DNA from: Cryobacterium sp. MP_M3 | GTDB taxonomy: Bacteria > Actinomycetota > Actinomycetes > Actinomycetales > Microbacteriaceae | Length of the DNA stretch: 64,000 bases | NCBI RefSeq assembly: GCF_015752155.1 | Contig: NZ_JADOVI010000008.1 | Coordinates: forward strand, 1 to 64,000 | Direction of reading: 5' to 3' | Part shown: positions 42,471 through 57,248 of the stretch, one piece after another | How the letters are laid out: each line of letters starts with the position of its first letter | Numbering within the stretch: the first letter of the stretch is position 1 | Made by a program: the position numbers and the translations under genes | Notes under the pieces: generated by a model | What the model was told of the DNA's origin: nothing | The model's input: the letters and a program-made list of their open reading frames with translations, nothing else | The model's database searches: none

Positions 42471-43928
42471 ATGACAATCGCAACGACCGAACGGGCACCC
42501 AAGCAGGTCGCCATCAACGACATTGGATCTGCTGAAGACTTTCTTGCCGCGGTCGAAAAGACTCTGAAATTCTTCAACGACGGCGACCTCATCGAAGGCA
42601 CCGTAGTGAAGATCGACCGCGACGAGGTTCTCCTCGACGTGGGCTACAAGACCGAGGGTGTCATCCCCTCCCGCGAACTTTCCATCAAGCACGACGTTGA
42701 CCCCTCTGAGGTCGTCAAGGTCGGCGACCTGGTTGAGGCCCTCGTTCTTCAGAAGGAAGACAAAGAAGGCCGTCTCATCCTGTCCAAGAAGCGCGCTCAG
42801 TACGAGCGTGCATGGGGCGACGTCGAGAAGATCAAGGAATCGGATGGCGTCGTCACCGGTTCGGTCATCGAGGTTGTCAAGGGTGGCCTCATCGTGGACA
42901 TCGGCCTCCGTGGCTTCCTCCCCGCATCGCTCATCGAGCTGCGCCGCGTTCGCGACCTGACCCCGTACCTGGGCCAGGAGATCGAGGCCAAGATCCTCGA
43001 ACTCGACAAGAACCGCAACAACGTCGTGCTGTCCCGTCGCGCCCTGCTCGAGCAGACGCAGTCCGAGAGCCGCACCACGTTCCTCAACAACCTCCAGAAG
43101 GGACAGGTCCGCAAGGGCGTCGTCTCGTCGATCGTCAACTTCGGTGCGTTCGTCGACCTGGGCGGCGTTGATGGTCTGGTTCACGTCTCCGAACTCAGCT
43201 GGAAGCACATCGAGCACGCCAGCGAGGTCGTCGAGGTCGGTCAGGAAGTCACCGTCGAGATCCTCGAGGTCGACCTCGAGCGCGAGCGCGTGTCGCTGTC
43301 GCTCAAGGCGACGCAGGAAGACCCGTGGCAGGTCTTCGCCCGCACCCACGCCATCGGCCAGGTTGCACCGGGTAAGGTCACCAAGCTCGTCCCGTTCGGC
43401 GCGTTCGTTCGCGTCGCCGAGGGCATCGAGGGCCTGGTCCACATCTCCGAGCTCTCCGGCAAGCACGTCGAGCTCGCCGAGCAGGTCGTCTCCGTCGGCG
43501 ACGAGGTCTTCGTCAAGGTCATCGACATCGACCTCGAGCGTCGCCGCATCTCGCTGAGCCTCAAGCAGGCCAACGAGGGTGTCGACCCCGAGGGCACCGA
43601 GTTCGACCCGGCACTCTACGGAATGCTCACCGAGTACGACGACCAGGGCAACTACAAGTACCCTGAGGGCTTCGACCCGGAGACCAACGAGTGGCGCGAA
43701 GGCTTCGAAACCCAGCGCGAGAAGTGGGAGCAGGACTACGCTGCAGCCCAGGCTCGCTGGGAAGCCCACAAGAAGCAGGTGGCCTCCGCCAACGACGAGA
43801 TCATCGCCCCCGGCGATGTCCCGTCCGCAGCAGGCTCCTCCTTCTCCAGCGAGACCGCCGGCGCCGGCACCCTCGCGGACGACGAGGCCCTCGCCGCTCT
43901 GCGCGAGAAGCTCTCCAGCTCCAACTAG
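42471..43928 (+). CDS. rpsA: 30S ribosomal protein S1
   Basis: S1 helps mRNA bind to the 30S subunit. The 485-residue protein has four S1 RNA-binding repeats (about residues 35-105, 122-187, 208-276 and 293-362; LIEGTVVKIDRDEVLLDVGYKTEGVIP and VRKGVVSSIVNFGAFVDLGGVDGLVHVSELSW are typical), then an acidic actinobacterial C-terminal extension. ATG at 42471 has CTGGAG 11 nt upstream; the frame extends upstream without conservation. Codon use is biased to common codons, as expected for high expression. A textbook terminator follows. Confidence 0.97.
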   Translation: MTIATTERAPKQVAINDIGSAEDFLAAVEKTLKFFNDGDLIEGTVVKIDRDEVLLDVGYKTEGVIPSRELSIKHDVDPSEVVKVGDLVEALVLQKEDKEGRLILSKKRAQYERAWGDVEKIKESDGVVTGSVIEVVKGGLIVDIGLRGFLPASLIELRRVRDLTPYLGQEIEAKILELDKNRNNVVLSRRALLEQTQSESRTTFLNNLQKGQVRKGVVSSIVNFGAFVDLGGVDGLVHVSELSWKHIEHASEVVEVGQEVTVEILEVDLERERVSLSLKATQEDPWQVFARTHAIGQVAPGKVTKLVPFGAFVRVAEGIEGLVHISELSGKHVELAEQVVSVGDEVFVKVIDIDLERRRISLSLKQANEGVDPEGTEFDPALYGMLTEYDDQGNYKYPEGFDPETNEWREGFETQREKWEQDYAAAQARWEAHKKQVASANDEIIAPGDVPSAAGSSFSSETAGAGTLADDEALAALREKLSSSN

Positions 43929-43981
43929 CAGCGAATCTCCACCCAGCCGGACGGAACCTGCACGGTGACGTCCCGCTGAAT

Positions 43982-44013
43982 CAGGCCGGGCCCTTCGGGG
44001 TCCGGCCTGTTTC
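43982..44013 (+). terminator. Intrinsic terminator after rpsA
   Basis: A 12-bp GC-rich stem (43982-43993 with 43998-44009, one G-T pair) is capped by a TTCG tetraloop and followed by TTTCGTT. It lies 53 nt after the stop. Confidence 0.92.
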
Positions 44014-44045
44014 GTTCCCGGACTTGCCAGAATCGATCCGGATCG

Positions 44046-44051
44046 TAGACT
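44046..44051 (+). promoter_or_regulatory. -10 element of a probable leaderless lipoprotein transcript
   Basis: TAGACT ends 6 nt before the ATG at 44058. Confidence 0.55.
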
Positions 44052-44057
44052 GCGGGC

Positions 44058-44582
44058 ATGCCCCGTCTCCGATTCGCGGTCACCGTTCCCGTCCTCCTCA
44101 CCCTCGCCCTGTCCGGCTGTGCGGCGCCCGGTCCGGGCGGCTCGGCTTCGCCGCGCCCGAACGGTTCCTCGGGCCCGTCCGCCACAGCGACCACCACGGC
44201 CTCCCCGACGGCCACGCCGACCGGGCCTGCGACGGCAGGCGACTGCACGGCAGCGGATGCCCGCACCGCCGCCACGACCTACACCGTGCTGGCCGACGAC
44301 TCGACGACGCCGGTCACCATCACCTACACCGCCTTCACCACCGATGGCGGCACACCCCTGCGCACCGCCGTCGTCTACGGACCGGTGGCCAGCACCACCG
44401 TCTACGCCTGCGTGCCCGACGTCAGCGGAGGACTCTGGACCTTCACGGCGACCAGCACGACCACGGGCGCGCTGTCCTGTATCCTCGGCTTCGGCGGCAG
44501 GACCGTGGCCCGGGACTCCGCCTACAACGAGGGGGCGCTCGTACCGGAGACGGTCGACTGCACGGGCAACCCCGGGCGCTGA
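44058..44582 (+). CDS. Putative lipoprotein of unknown function
   Basis: The 174-residue protein has a lipoprotein signal: basic MPRLRF, a hydrophobic stretch VTVPVLLTLAL and the lipobox LSGC with Cys21, so it should be diacylated by Lgt and anchored outside the membrane. A Ser/Thr/Pro/Ala-rich linker (about residues 24-58) precedes a small beta-type domain (about residues 60-170) containing three more cysteines, which could form a disulfide. No known domain is recognised. It lies alone between rpsA and coaE. Confidence 0.82.
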   Translation: MPRLRFAVTVPVLLTLALSGCAAPGPGGSASPRPNGSSGPSATATTTASPTATPTGPATAGDCTAADARTAATTYTVLADDSTTPVTITYTAFTTDGGTPLRTAVVYGPVASTTVYACVPDVSGGLWTFTATSTTTGALSCILGFGGRTVARDSAYNEGALVPETVDCTGNPGR

Positions 44583-44598
44583 GCGCCCTGCGGGACGT

Positions 44599-44604
44599 TA
44601 GCAT
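44599..44604 (+). promoter_or_regulatory. -10 element of a probable leaderless coaE transcript
   Basis: TAGCAT ends 7 nt before the coaE GTG. Confidence 0.4.
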
Positions 44605-44611
44605 TGCACGC

Positions 44612-45238
44612 GTGTACCTGATTGGACTGACCGGCGGGATCGCATCCGGAAAAAGCACCGTGGCGCGGAGGCTCGCCGAACTCGGCGCCGTGCACATCGA
44701 CGCCGACCAGCTGGCACGGGTCGCGGTGGAACCCGGCACCGCCGCGCTCGACCAGATCGGCCGCTCGTTCGGCCCCTCGGTGATCGCGTCGGACGGCAGC
44801 CTCGACCGGGCGGCACTGGGGGCCGTCGTCTTCGCCGACCCGGCGGCGCTCGCGCTGCTCAACTCGATCGTGCACCCGGCCGTGCGTTCCCTGTCGAACC
44901 GAATGATCCATGAGGCCTCGGAGAGCGACCCGCACGCGGTCGTGGTCTACGACGTCCCCCTGCTGGTGGAGGCGGCCGTCGACCACCCGTTCGACCTGAT
45001 CGTGGTCACCCACACCGACGAGGCCGCCCGGGTGCGGAGGATGGTCGACCTCCGCGGCATGCCGGAGGCGGAAGCCGTGCGCCGGATCCGGTCCCAGGCC
45101 AGCGACGCCGAGCGCCTGGCCGTCGCGGACGTCGTCATCGACACCACCGGCACGCTCGGCCACACCCTGGCCCAGGTCGACGACCTCTGGCACCGTGTGC
45201 GGGCCGCCGCCGAGACGACTGTCAGTGGTGCTCCATAG
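44612..45238 (+). CDS. coaE: Dephospho-CoA kinase
   Basis: CoaE performs the last step of coenzyme A synthesis. The 208-residue P-loop kinase has IGLTGGIASGKSTVARRLAELG at the N-terminus, HIDADQLAR for dephospho-CoA binding, VVVYDVPLLVEA and VVIDTTG. It lacks the long C-terminal GrpB-like extension found in mycobacterial CoaE. GTG at 44612 is preferred: the protein then starts with MYLIGLTGG as in relatives; the frame is open far upstream without conservation. uvrB follows after 9 bp. Confidence 0.95.
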   Translation: MYLIGLTGGIASGKSTVARRLAELGAVHIDADQLARVAVEPGTAALDQIGRSFGPSVIASDGSLDRAALGAVVFADPAALALLNSIVHPAVRSLSNRMIHEASESDPHAVVVYDVPLLVEAAVDHPFDLIVVTHTDEAARVRRMVDLRGMPEAEAVRRIRSQASDAERLAVADVVIDTTGTLGHTLAQVDDLWHRVRAAAETTVSGAP

Positions 45239-45241
45239 ACT
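45236..45241 (+). promoter_or_regulatory. -10 element of a probable leaderless uvrB transcript
   Basis: TAGACT ends 6 nt before the uvrB ATG and overlaps the coaE stop codon. A GGAGG at 45242-45246 is only 1 nt from the ATG, too close for normal ribosome binding. Confidence 0.5.
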
Positions 45242-45247
45242 GGAGGC

Positions 45248-47311
45248 ATGGAACCCACGCGCTCTGTACATCCGTTCGAGGTCGTGAGCGAGTACACCCC
45301 CAGCGGTGACCAGCCGACCGCGATCGCCGAGCTGGCCGGCCGGATCAATGCCGGTGAGACCGACATCGTGCTGCTCGGTGCCACCGGGACCGGGAAGTCG
45401 GCGACGACCGCCTGGCTGATCGAGCAGGTGCAACGCCCCACACTGGTGCTCGCCCACAACAAGACCCTGGCCGCGCAGCTGGTGAACGAGTTCCGTGGGC
45501 TGATGCCCAACAACGCCGTCGAGTATTTCGTCTCCTACTACGACTACTACCAGCCGGAGGCCTACGTTCCGCAGACCGACACCTTCATCGAGAAGGACTC
45601 GTCGATCAACGCGGAGGTGGAGCGGCTGCGGCACTCCACCACCAACTCGCTGCTGAGCCGGCGCGACGTGATCGTCGTGTCCACCGTCTCCTGCATCTAC
45701 GGCCTCGGCACCCCCGAGGGCTACCTCGAGGCCATGATCGCCCTGCAGGTCGGCCAGAAGGTCAGCCGGGACTGGCTCGTCCGCCGGTTCGTCGCCATGC
45801 AGTACCAGCGCAACGACGTCGACTTCTCCCGGGGTCACTTCCGGGTGCGGGGCGACACCATCGAGATCATCCCGATGTACGAGGAACTCGCGATCCGGAT
45901 CGAGATGTTCGGTGACGAGATCGAGGCGCTGTACAGCCTGCACCCGCTGACCGGAGACATCGTGCGCAAGCTCGACTCCGTCTCCGTCTTCCCCGGATCG
46001 CACTACGTCGCCAGCACCGAGGTCATGCAGCGCGCCATCGGCACCATCCAGGAAGAGCTGGCCGAACGCCTCGAACAACTCGAGCGTGAGGGCAAGCTGC
46101 TGGAGGCGCAGCGCCTGCGCATGCGCACCACCTTCGACCTGGAGATGATGGAGCAGATCGGTTTCTGCTCCGGGATCGAGAACTACTCGCGGCACATCGA
46201 CGCCCGCCAGCCGGGGGAGGCGCCGCACTGCCTGCTCGACTACTTCCCCGACGACTTCCTGATGGTCATCGACGAGTCGCACGTGACCGTGCCCCAGATC
46301 GGCGCCATGTACGAGGGAGACTCCTCCCGCAAGCGAACCCTCGTCGAACACGGTTTCCGGCTCCCCAGCGCCCTGGACAACCGGCCGCTCAAGTTCAGTG
46401 AGTTCAAGGGCAGGGTCGGCCAGACCGTGTACCTGTCCGCGACCCCCGGCAAGTACGAGATGGGGATAGCCGACGGCGTCGTCGAGCAGATCATCCGCCC
46501 GACCGGGCTGATCGACCCGCAGATCGTCGTGAAGCCCAGCAAGGGGCAGATCGACGACCTCCTCGAGGAGATCCACAAGAGGGTCGAGCGCAACGAACGG
46601 GTGCTCGTCACGACCCTGACCAAGAAGATGGCCGAGGAACTCACCGACTTCCTCACCGAGGCCGGGGTGCGGGTGCGCTACCTGCACTCCGACGTCGACA
46701 CCCTGCGCCGGGTCGAACTGCTCACGGAGCTCCGCGCCGGCGTCTACGACGTGCTCGTCGGAATCAACCTGCTGCGGGAGGGCCTCGACCTGCCCGAGGT
46801 GTCGCTGGTCGCCATCCTCGACGCCGACAAGGAAGGCTTCCTCCGCTCGGCGACCTCACTCATCCAGACCATCGGCCGAGCCGCCCGCAACGTGTCCGGC
46901 GAGGTTCACATGTACGCCGACCGGCTCACCGCCTCGATGGAACGCGCCATCGACGAAACCGACCGCCGGCGCGAGAAGCAGGTGGCCTACAACACCCTGC
47001 ACGGGATCGACCCCACCCCGCTCCGCAAGCGGATCGCGGACATCACCGAGGTTCTCGCCCGGGAGGAGGCAGACACCGCCGAGCTCCTGGCCGGCCGCAC
47101 CGAGCGGCGCAAGGGGAGCGCCCCGACCCCTCGCCGCCAGGGCCTGGCCGCGAACGGCGCCAACGACCTGGAGTCGATCATCGCGGACCTGAATGGCCAG
47201 ATGCTCGAGGCTGCCGGGGAACTCAAGTTCGAACTCGCGGCGCGGCTGCGTGACGAGGTGTCCGAGCTGAAGCGCGAACTGCGCCAGATGGAGAAGGCCG
47301 GCCACATCTAG
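45248..47311 (+). CDS. uvrB: Excinuclease ABC subunit B
   Basis: UvrB verifies DNA damage and recruits UvrC in nucleotide excision repair. The 687-residue protein has the Walker [19 protein letters not shown] near residue 42, the beta-hairpin [21 protein letters not shown] near residue 97, the DESH helicase box, YLSATPG, the QTIGRAARN motif VI and a C-terminal UVR domain (about residues 640-687) that contacts UvrC. No SOS box is seen directly upstream; the box lies after the gene, before uvrA. Confidence 0.98.
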   Translation: MEPTRSVHPFEVVSEYTPSGDQPTAIAELAGRINAGETDIVLLGATGTGKSATTAWLIEQVQRPTLVLAHNKTLAAQLVNEFRGLMPNNAVEYFVSYYDYYQPEAYVPQTDTFIEKDSSINAEVERLRHSTTNSLLSRRDVIVVSTVSCIYGLGTPEGYLEAMIALQVGQKVSRDWLVRRFVAMQYQRNDVDFSRGHFRVRGDTIEIIPMYEELAIRIEMFGDEIEALYSLHPLTGDIVRKLDSVSVFPGSHYVASTEVMQRAIGTIQEELAERLEQLEREGKLLEAQRLRMRTTFDLEMMEQIGFCSGIENYSRHIDARQPGEAPHCLLDYFPDDFLMVIDESHVTVPQIGAMYEGDSSRKRTLVEHGFRLPSALDNRPLKFSEFKGRVGQTVYLSATPGKYEMGIADGVVEQIIRPTGLIDPQIVVKPSKGQIDDLLEEIHKRVERNERVLVTTLTKKMAEELTDFLTEAGVRVRYLHSDVDTLRRVELLTELRAGVYDVLVGINLLREGLDLPEVSLVAILDADKEGFLRSATSLIQTIGRAARNVSGEVHMYADRLTASMERAIDETDRRREKQVAYNTLHGIDPTPLRKRIADITEVLAREEADTAELLAGRTERRKGSAPTPRRQGLAANGANDLESIIADLNGQMLEAAGELKFELAARLRDEVSELKRELRQMEKAGHI

Positions 47312-47352
47312 CCCGCCGTGCTCGAACACCTGCGCCACTGAATTCCGAATTG

Positions 47353-47368
47353 TCGAACATGTGTTCGC
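47353..47368. promoter_or_regulatory. SOS box (LexA site) upstream of uvrA
   Basis: TCGAAC-ATGT-GTTCGC matches the actinobacterial LexA consensus TCGAAC-N4-GTTCGA at 11 of 12 defined positions. It lies 44 bp upstream of the uvrA -10 element. uvrA is a known SOS gene in many bacteria. Confidence 0.88.
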
Positions 47369-47411
47369 TCAGGGCGTGTTGCTGGCGCACCGGAGTGTCG
47401 GCGGCACTGCA

Positions 47412-47417
47412 TAGACT
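47412..47417 (+). promoter_or_regulatory. -10 element of uvrA
   Basis: TAGACT ends 3 nt before the ATG at 47421 and 6 nt before the in-frame GTG at 47424. By the spacing seen at other genes here, GTG 47424 would be the leaderless start. Confidence 0.5.
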
Positions 47418-47420
47418 CGA

Positions 47421-50291
<2,871 letters not shown>

Positions 50292-50310
50292 GCGCGGACC
50301 AGGGGAGGCC

Positions 50311-52185
50311 ATGTCCGACGCGCTGAGTTACCGCCCCAAGGCGGGCGAGATCCCGACCCGCCCGGGGGTGTACCGGTTCCGTGACGAGACCGGTCGCGTT
50401 CTCTACGTCGGCAAGGCGAAGAACCTCCGGGCCCGGCTCAGCAACTACTTCGCGCCGTTGGGCAGCCTGCACGAACGCACCAGGCGGATGGTCACCACGG
50501 CCACCTCCGTGGAGTGGACCGTCGTCGGCACCGAGGTGGAGGCGCTGCAACTCGAGTGGACCTGGATCAATGAGTTCGATCCTCCCTTCAACGTGCAGTT
50601 CAAGGACGACAAGTCCTACCCTTACCTGGCGGTCACCCTGGCCGACGAGGCGCCGCGCGCCCTTGTCACCCGCACCACCGGCATCCGCGGGGCCCGCTAC
50701 TTCGGGCCGTACCCGAAGGTCTGGGCGGTGCACGAGACCATCGACCTGATGCTCAAGGCATTCCCCATCCGCACCTGCAACAACGCCAACTACAAGCGGG
50801 CGATGCAGTCCGGCAAGCCCTGCTTCGCCGGTCAGATCGGGCGGTGCTTCGGACCGTGCTCCGGAACGGTGACCATCGAGGAACACCGCGTCATCGTCAA
50901 CGAATTCGTGAGCTTCCTGGGCAGCCAGGACCGCAAACTGATCAACCGGCTGACCACGGAGATGAAGGTGGCCGCGGCCGAACAGCAGTACGAAACGGCC
51001 GCCAAACGGCGTGACCAGATCCGCGCCCTCGATGCGGTGCTCGAAAAGAGCGCCGTCGTCCTCCGCGACAACGTCGACATCGACCTGTTCGCGTTCGACG
51101 AGGACGAGCTCGCGGCCGCCGTCCAGCTGTTCATCGTGCGCGGCGGACGAATCCGCGGTGTCCGCGGCTGGATGGTCGACAAGGAACTCGACCTGTCCAC
51201 CAGCGAACTCATCGACTCGATCATGCAGACCGCGTACGGCGGGGATGCCGTGCCGCCGCGGGAAATCGTGGTTCCCGAGCTGCCCGACGACGCCGAGGCC
51301 CTCGAGGGCTGGCTCGCCGGCATCGCCGGACGAAAGGTGCGGATCCTCGCCGCCCAGCGAGGTGACAAGGCGGCCCTGCTCGCGACGGCGACGCAGAACG
51401 CCAAGCACGCCCTGATGCTGTACAAGACGCGGCGAAGTTCGGACTTCGTGGCGCGCTCCAAGGCGCTGGAGGACATCCAGGAAGCCCTGGGGATGCCGTC
51501 CGCGCCGCTCCGGATGGAGTGTTACGACGTGTCGCACCTGAGCGGCACCAACATTGTCGCCTCGATGGTCGTCTTCGAGGACGGCCTGCCCCGCACCGAC
51601 GAATACCGCCGGTTCGGGATCCCGGAGTCGACGGACGACACCGACTCCATCTACCGCACGCTGACCCGGCGTCTGGCCTACCTGATCCCCGATGACGCAC
51701 CGGATGCGCCCGCCGACGACGCCGGCGAGGCGCCGGTCAAGCGGCGCAAGTTCCGCTACCAGCCCAACCTGCTCATCGTCGACGGGGGGCAGCCGCAGGT
51801 CACGGCCGCGGCCCGGGCACTCCGGGAATCGGGGGTCACCGGCATCACCCTCTGCGGCATCGCCAAGCGGCTCGAGGAGATCTGGCTGCCGGACTCGGAC
51901 TACCCCGTCATCCTGCCCAGGAACAGCGACGCGTTGTTCCTGATCCAGCGGATCAGGGACGAGGCGCACCGGTTCGCGATCACCCATCAACGGGCCAGGC
52001 GCAAACGGGACATCTCCACCGTCCTCGGCGAGATCCCGGGCCTCGGCCCCGCGCGTGTCAAGGTTCTGCTGCAGCATTTCGGCTCGGTGGCTCGTCTGAA
52101 AGAAGCCTCGGCGGAGTCGATCGCCGAGGTCCGGGGGATCGGCCCCGGCCTCGCTGCCACGATCCATCAGCACTTGCGCGCCTGA
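50311..52185 (+). CDS. uvrC: Excinuclease ABC subunit C
   Basis: UvrC makes both incisions around the lesion. The 624-residue protein has the N-terminal GIY-YIG domain ([29 protein letters not shown] near residue 19), a Cys-containing linker ([28 protein letters not shown]), a UVR motif near residue 218, the RNase H-like domain ([29 protein letters not shown]) and a C-terminal helix-hairpin-helix pair ([25 protein letters not shown]). The ATG follows AGGGGAGG. In order uvrB-uvrA-uvrC the full repair set is adjacent. Confidence 0.98.
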   Translation: MSDALSYRPKAGEIPTRPGVYRFRDETGRVLYVGKAKNLRARLSNYFAPLGSLHERTRRMVTTATSVEWTVVGTEVEALQLEWTWINEFDPPFNVQFKDDKSYPYLAVTLADEAPRALVTRTTGIRGARYFGPYPKVWAVHETIDLMLKAFPIRTCNNANYKRAMQSGKPCFAGQIGRCFGPCSGTVTIEEHRVIVNEFVSFLGSQDRKLINRLTTEMKVAAAEQQYETAAKRRDQIRALDAVLEKSAVVLRDNVDIDLFAFDEDELAAAVQLFIVRGGRIRGVRGWMVDKELDLSTSELIDSIMQTAYGGDAVPPREIVVPELPDDAEALEGWLAGIAGRKVRILAAQRGDKAALLATATQNAKHALMLYKTRRSSDFVARSKALEDIQEALGMPSAPLRMECYDVSHLSGTNIVASMVVFEDGLPRTDEYRRFGIPESTDDTDSIYRTLTRRLAYLIPDDAPDAPADDAGEAPVKRRKFRYQPNLLIVDGGQPQVTAAARALRESGVTGITLCGIAKRLEEIWLPDSDYPVILPRNSDALFLIQRIRDEAHRFAITHQRARRKRDISTVLGEIPGLGPARVKVLLQHFGSVARLKEASAESIAEVRGIGPGLAATIHQHLRA

Positions 52186-52202
52186 AGGCCCCGGCCGGTC
52201 GG

Positions 52203-52208
52203 TAGGCT
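52203..52208 (+). promoter_or_regulatory. Putative -10 element of the rapZ unit
   Basis: TAGGCT lies 42 nt before the rapZ ATG and 17 nt after uvrC. It may serve rapZ-whiA. Confidence 0.45.
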
Positions 52209-52250
52209 GGACACGCGATATCCACCACAACCGAAGGCGCCAGAGCGAAT

Positions 52251-53126
52251 ATGACAACGGAGAACGACAAGCAGGAGATGCTTATCGTGACGGGCATGTC
52301 CGGAGCGGGACGCTCGACCGTGGCCAACGCCTTGGAAGACCTCGGCTGGTACGTCGTGGACAACCTGCCCCCGCAGATGCTGCGACCGCTGGTGGAACTG
52401 GTCAGCCGGGCCGGCACCAGCCTGCCGAAGATCGCCGCCGTCGTCGATATCCGCGGCCGGGGCTTCTTCACTGACTTCCAGGAGATCGTCCAGTCCCTGC
52501 GCAAGAGCGCCCGCGTCAGGGTCATCTTCCTCGAGGCCCGGGATGATGTGCTCGTGCGCCGGTTCGAGTCGGTGCGCAGGCCGCATCCGCTCCAGGGTGA
52601 CGGCACCATCCTCGACGGGATTTCGGCCGAGCGCAGCAAACTCAGCGCCGTGCGGGAATCCTGCGATCTGGTGATCGACACCTCGGACCTGAACATCCAC
52701 CAACTGGCCACGACGATCACCGACCGGTTCGCGGCGGCCGACACCGCCGGGGTCAACGTCACCCTGATGAGCTTCGGCTTCAAGTACGGCCTGCCCACGG
52801 ATGTCGACATGGTCGCCGACGTGCGCTTCCTGCCGAATCCCTTCTGGATCCCCGAGCTCCGCGCCCACACCGGGCAGGACGCCGAAGTCCGTGACTTCGT
52901 GCTGGCCCAGACCGGCGCGGTGGAGTTCCTGGACAACTATGCGGCGGCACTGGAACCTGTCCTCGCCGGCTACCAGCGTGAGAACAAGCGCCACGTGACG
53001 ATCGCGGTCGGCTGCACCGGAGGCAAGCACCGTTCGGTCGCGATGTCGGCCGAGATCGCCGGCCGGATCAAGAACTTTCCCGGGGTAGCGGTCAGTCTCA
53101 AGAACCGCGACCTCGGACGAGAATAA
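52251..53126 (+). CDS. rapZ: RNase adapter RapZ / YvcJ family nucleotide-binding protein
   Basis: The 291-residue protein has the P-loop GMSGAGRST at residues 15-23 (Arg in place of Lys, as common in actinobacterial members), [13 protein letters not shown], the middle [22 protein letters not shown] and a C-terminal domain with [22 protein letters not shown] and [13 protein letters not shown] (here IAVGCTGG). The family binds GTP or ATP and, in E. coli, GlcN-6-phosphate-related sRNA; the role in actinobacteria is not settled. It is usually followed by yvcK and whiA; here whiA follows directly. Confidence 0.95.
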   Translation: MTTENDKQEMLIVTGMSGAGRSTVANALEDLGWYVVDNLPPQMLRPLVELVSRAGTSLPKIAAVVDIRGRGFFTDFQEIVQSLRKSARVRVIFLEARDDVLVRRFESVRRPHPLQGDGTILDGISAERSKLSAVRESCDLVIDTSDLNIHQLATTITDRFAAADTAGVNVTLMSFGFKYGLPTDVDMVADVRFLPNPFWIPELRAHTGQDAEVRDFVLAQTGAVEFLDNYAAALEPVLAGYQRENKRHVTIAVGCTGGKHRSVAMSAEIAGRIKNFPGVAVSLKNRDLGRE

Positions 53127-53205
53127 CCACGGCCGACGGTGCCTGGAAACAGCCACCGGGCCCAGCCAGAACAACTCCCGGCCGGGACAAGGCCAGGACA
53201 ACAGA

Positions 53206-54198
53206 ATGGACAAGCGATTGGCACTCACGGCCGACGTTAAAGACGAACTCGCTCGCGTCGAGGTTTCGAAGACCACGGTTCGGGCCGCTGAACTGGCCAC
53301 CATCCTTCGGTTCTCCGGCGGACTCCACATGATCTCCAGCCGGATCGCCATCGAATCCGAGCTCGACACCGCACTGCTCGCCCGCCGCGTTCGCAAGGAC
53401 CTGGCCGAACTGTACGGGGTGCGCAGCGACGTCTCCGTCATCGCCGCCTCCGGGCTGCGCAGGACGAGTCATTTCCTCGTGCGCGTCCTCGACGGGGGAG
53501 AGACCCTGGCCAGGCAGACCGGGCTGCTGGACGCCAGGCGGCGCCCGATCCGCGGGCTTCCGAACCGGCTGACCACAGGGTCGAAGGAAGAGATCGCCGC
53601 CGTGTGGCGGGGCGCGTTCCTGGCCCACGGCTCATTGACCGACCCGGGGCGCTCCGCTGCCCTCGAGATCACCTGCCCGGGCAACGAAGCGGCGATGGCT
53701 CTCGTCGGTGCGGCCGGGCGCCTGGGCGTGGTCGCCAAGGCGAGGGAGGTGCGCGGGGTCCACCGGGTGGTCATCCGCGACGGCGACGCGATCGGCGCGA
53801 TGCTCGTGCACATGGGCGCCCAGGACACCGTGCTCAACTGGGAGGCACTCCGCCAGCGCCGGGAGGTGCGAGCCACCGCGAACCGGCTCGTCAACTTCGA
53901 CGACGCCAACCTCCGCCGGTCCGCGCAGGCCGCCGTCGCCGCCTGCGCCCGGGTTCAGCGGGCGATGGAGATCCTCGGCACCGACATTCCCGAGCACCTG
54001 CGCTATGCGGGGGAGTTGCGCCTCTCGTTCCGGGATTCAAGCCTTGACGAGCTCGGCCATCACGCGGACCCGCCGATGACCAAGGACGCCGTCGCCGGCA
54101 GGATCCGCCGCCTGCTCGCGATGGCGGACAAGAAGGCCGCCGACCAGGGGATCCCCGGAACCGACGCCGATCTGCCCTCCGACCTCGACGAGGTCTGA
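53206..54198 (+). CDS. whiA: DNA-binding protein WhiA
   Basis: WhiA is a transcription factor that, with WhiB in streptomycetes, controls cell division and sporulation genes; in non-sporulating relatives the regulon is less clear. The 330-residue protein has the N-terminal degenerate LAGLIDADG-type domain (about residues 20-205; [16 protein letters not shown] appears as [15 protein letters not shown]) and the C-terminal helix-turn-helix (residues 215-310; [54 protein letters not shown]). The start is ATG; no strong ribosome binding site. A terminator-free 105-bp gap leads to sodA. Confidence 0.96.
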   Translation: MDKRLALTADVKDELARVEVSKTTVRAAELATILRFSGGLHMISSRIAIESELDTALLARRVRKDLAELYGVRSDVSVIAASGLRRTSHFLVRVLDGGETLARQTGLLDARRRPIRGLPNRLTTGSKEEIAAVWRGAFLAHGSLTDPGRSAALEITCPGNEAAMALVGAAGRLGVVAKAREVRGVHRVVIRDGDAIGAMLVHMGAQDTVLNWEALRQRREVRATANRLVNFDDANLRRSAQAAVAACARVQRAMEILGTDIPEHLRYAGELRLSFRDSSLDELGHHADPPMTKDAVAGRIRRLLAMADKKAADQGIPGTDADLPSDLDEV

Positions 54199-54233
54199 TT
54201 CCGCCGTTCGTCACGCGGCCAGCTTGACCTGAG

Positions 54234-54239
54234 TAGACT
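54234..54239 (+). promoter_or_regulatory. Putative -10 element of sodA
   Basis: TAGACT in a locally AT-rich segment would give a leader of about 58 nt including GAGGAG. A TTGACC at 54224 is too close to be its -35 box. Confidence 0.4.
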
Positions 54240-54303
54240 AGATAGGTCGCTCACTAACTGGTGGCGGAGCAATTACCGCCGACAAATTCAGAGGAGATAC
54301 ACA

Positions 54304-54930
54304 TTGGCTGAATACACACTCCCGGCCCTCGCCTATGACTACTCGGCGCTCGCGCCGAGCATCAGCGGCACCATCATGGAACTCCACCACAGCAAGCACC
54401 ACCAGGCTTATGTGACCGGGGCCAACACCGCCCTCGCGCAGCTGGCCGAAGCCCGTGATTCCGGGCAGCTGACCTACGTCAACAAGCTTGAGAAGGACCT
54501 CGCCTTCAACCTGGGCGGGCACGTCAACCACTCGATCTTCTGGACCAACCTCTCCCCGGACGGCGGCGACAAGCCCACCGGCGACCTGGCCAGCGCCATC
54601 GACGACAACTTCGGCTCCTTCGACAAGTTCCAGGCCCACTTCGCGGCCACCGCGCTCGGAGTGCAGGGTTCCGGCTGGGCAGTGCTCGCCTGGGACTCGA
54701 TCGGCCAGCGTCTGATCATCCAGCAGTTCTTCGACCAGCAGGCCAACTTCGCCGCCGGCACGATCCCGGTGCTGATGCTGGACGTCTGGGAGCACGCGTA
54801 CTACCTCGACTACCGCAACGTGCGTGCGGACTACGTGAAGGCATTCTGGAACATCGTCAACTGGGCGAACGTCCAGGAACGCTTCACGATCGCACGCGAA
54901 AAGACCAACGGGTTGCTCCTGCTCTCATAG
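54304..54930 (+). CDS. sodA: Superoxide dismutase (Mn/Fe family, probably Mn)
   Basis: The enzyme disproportionates superoxide. The 208-residue protein has metal ligands His28 (MELHHSKHH), His76 (GGHVNHS), Asp160 and His164 (LDVWEHAYY). At the outer-sphere position that is His145 in the M. tuberculosis iron enzyme, this protein has Gln145 (FFDQQANF), which favours manganese; this is inference. The start is a rare TTG, supported by GAGGAG at 54291-54296 and by the family-typical AEYTLPAL beginning. No signal peptide. A strong hairpin follows 5 nt after the stop. Confidence 0.95.
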   Translation: MAEYTLPALAYDYSALAPSISGTIMELHHSKHHQAYVTGANTALAQLAEARDSGQLTYVNKLEKDLAFNLGGHVNHSIFWTNLSPDGGDKPTGDLASAIDDNFGSFDKFQAHFAATALGVQGSGWAVLAWDSIGQRLIIQQFFDQQANFAAGTIPVLMLDVWEHAYYLDYRNVRADYVKAFWNIVNWANVQERFTIAREKTNGLLLLS

Positions 54931-54935
54931 CAGGA

Positions 54936-54957
54936 CCGGCCCCCGGGAGGGGGCCGG
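54936..54957 (+). terminator. GC-rich hairpin after sodA
   Basis: A perfect 9-bp stem (CCGGCCCCC with GGGGGCCGG) closes a GGGA loop. No T run follows, as often in high-GC genomes. Confidence 0.75.
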
Positions 54958-55007
54958 CACCCCGTCCAGTTCACCCACAAGAAACGCGCTTCGGCGCACA
55001 AGATTAG

Positions 55008-56021
<1,014 letters not shown>

Positions 56022-56033
56022 CCGAGGCCCACG

Positions 56034-57238
<1,205 letters not shown>

Positions 57239-57248
<10 letters not shown>

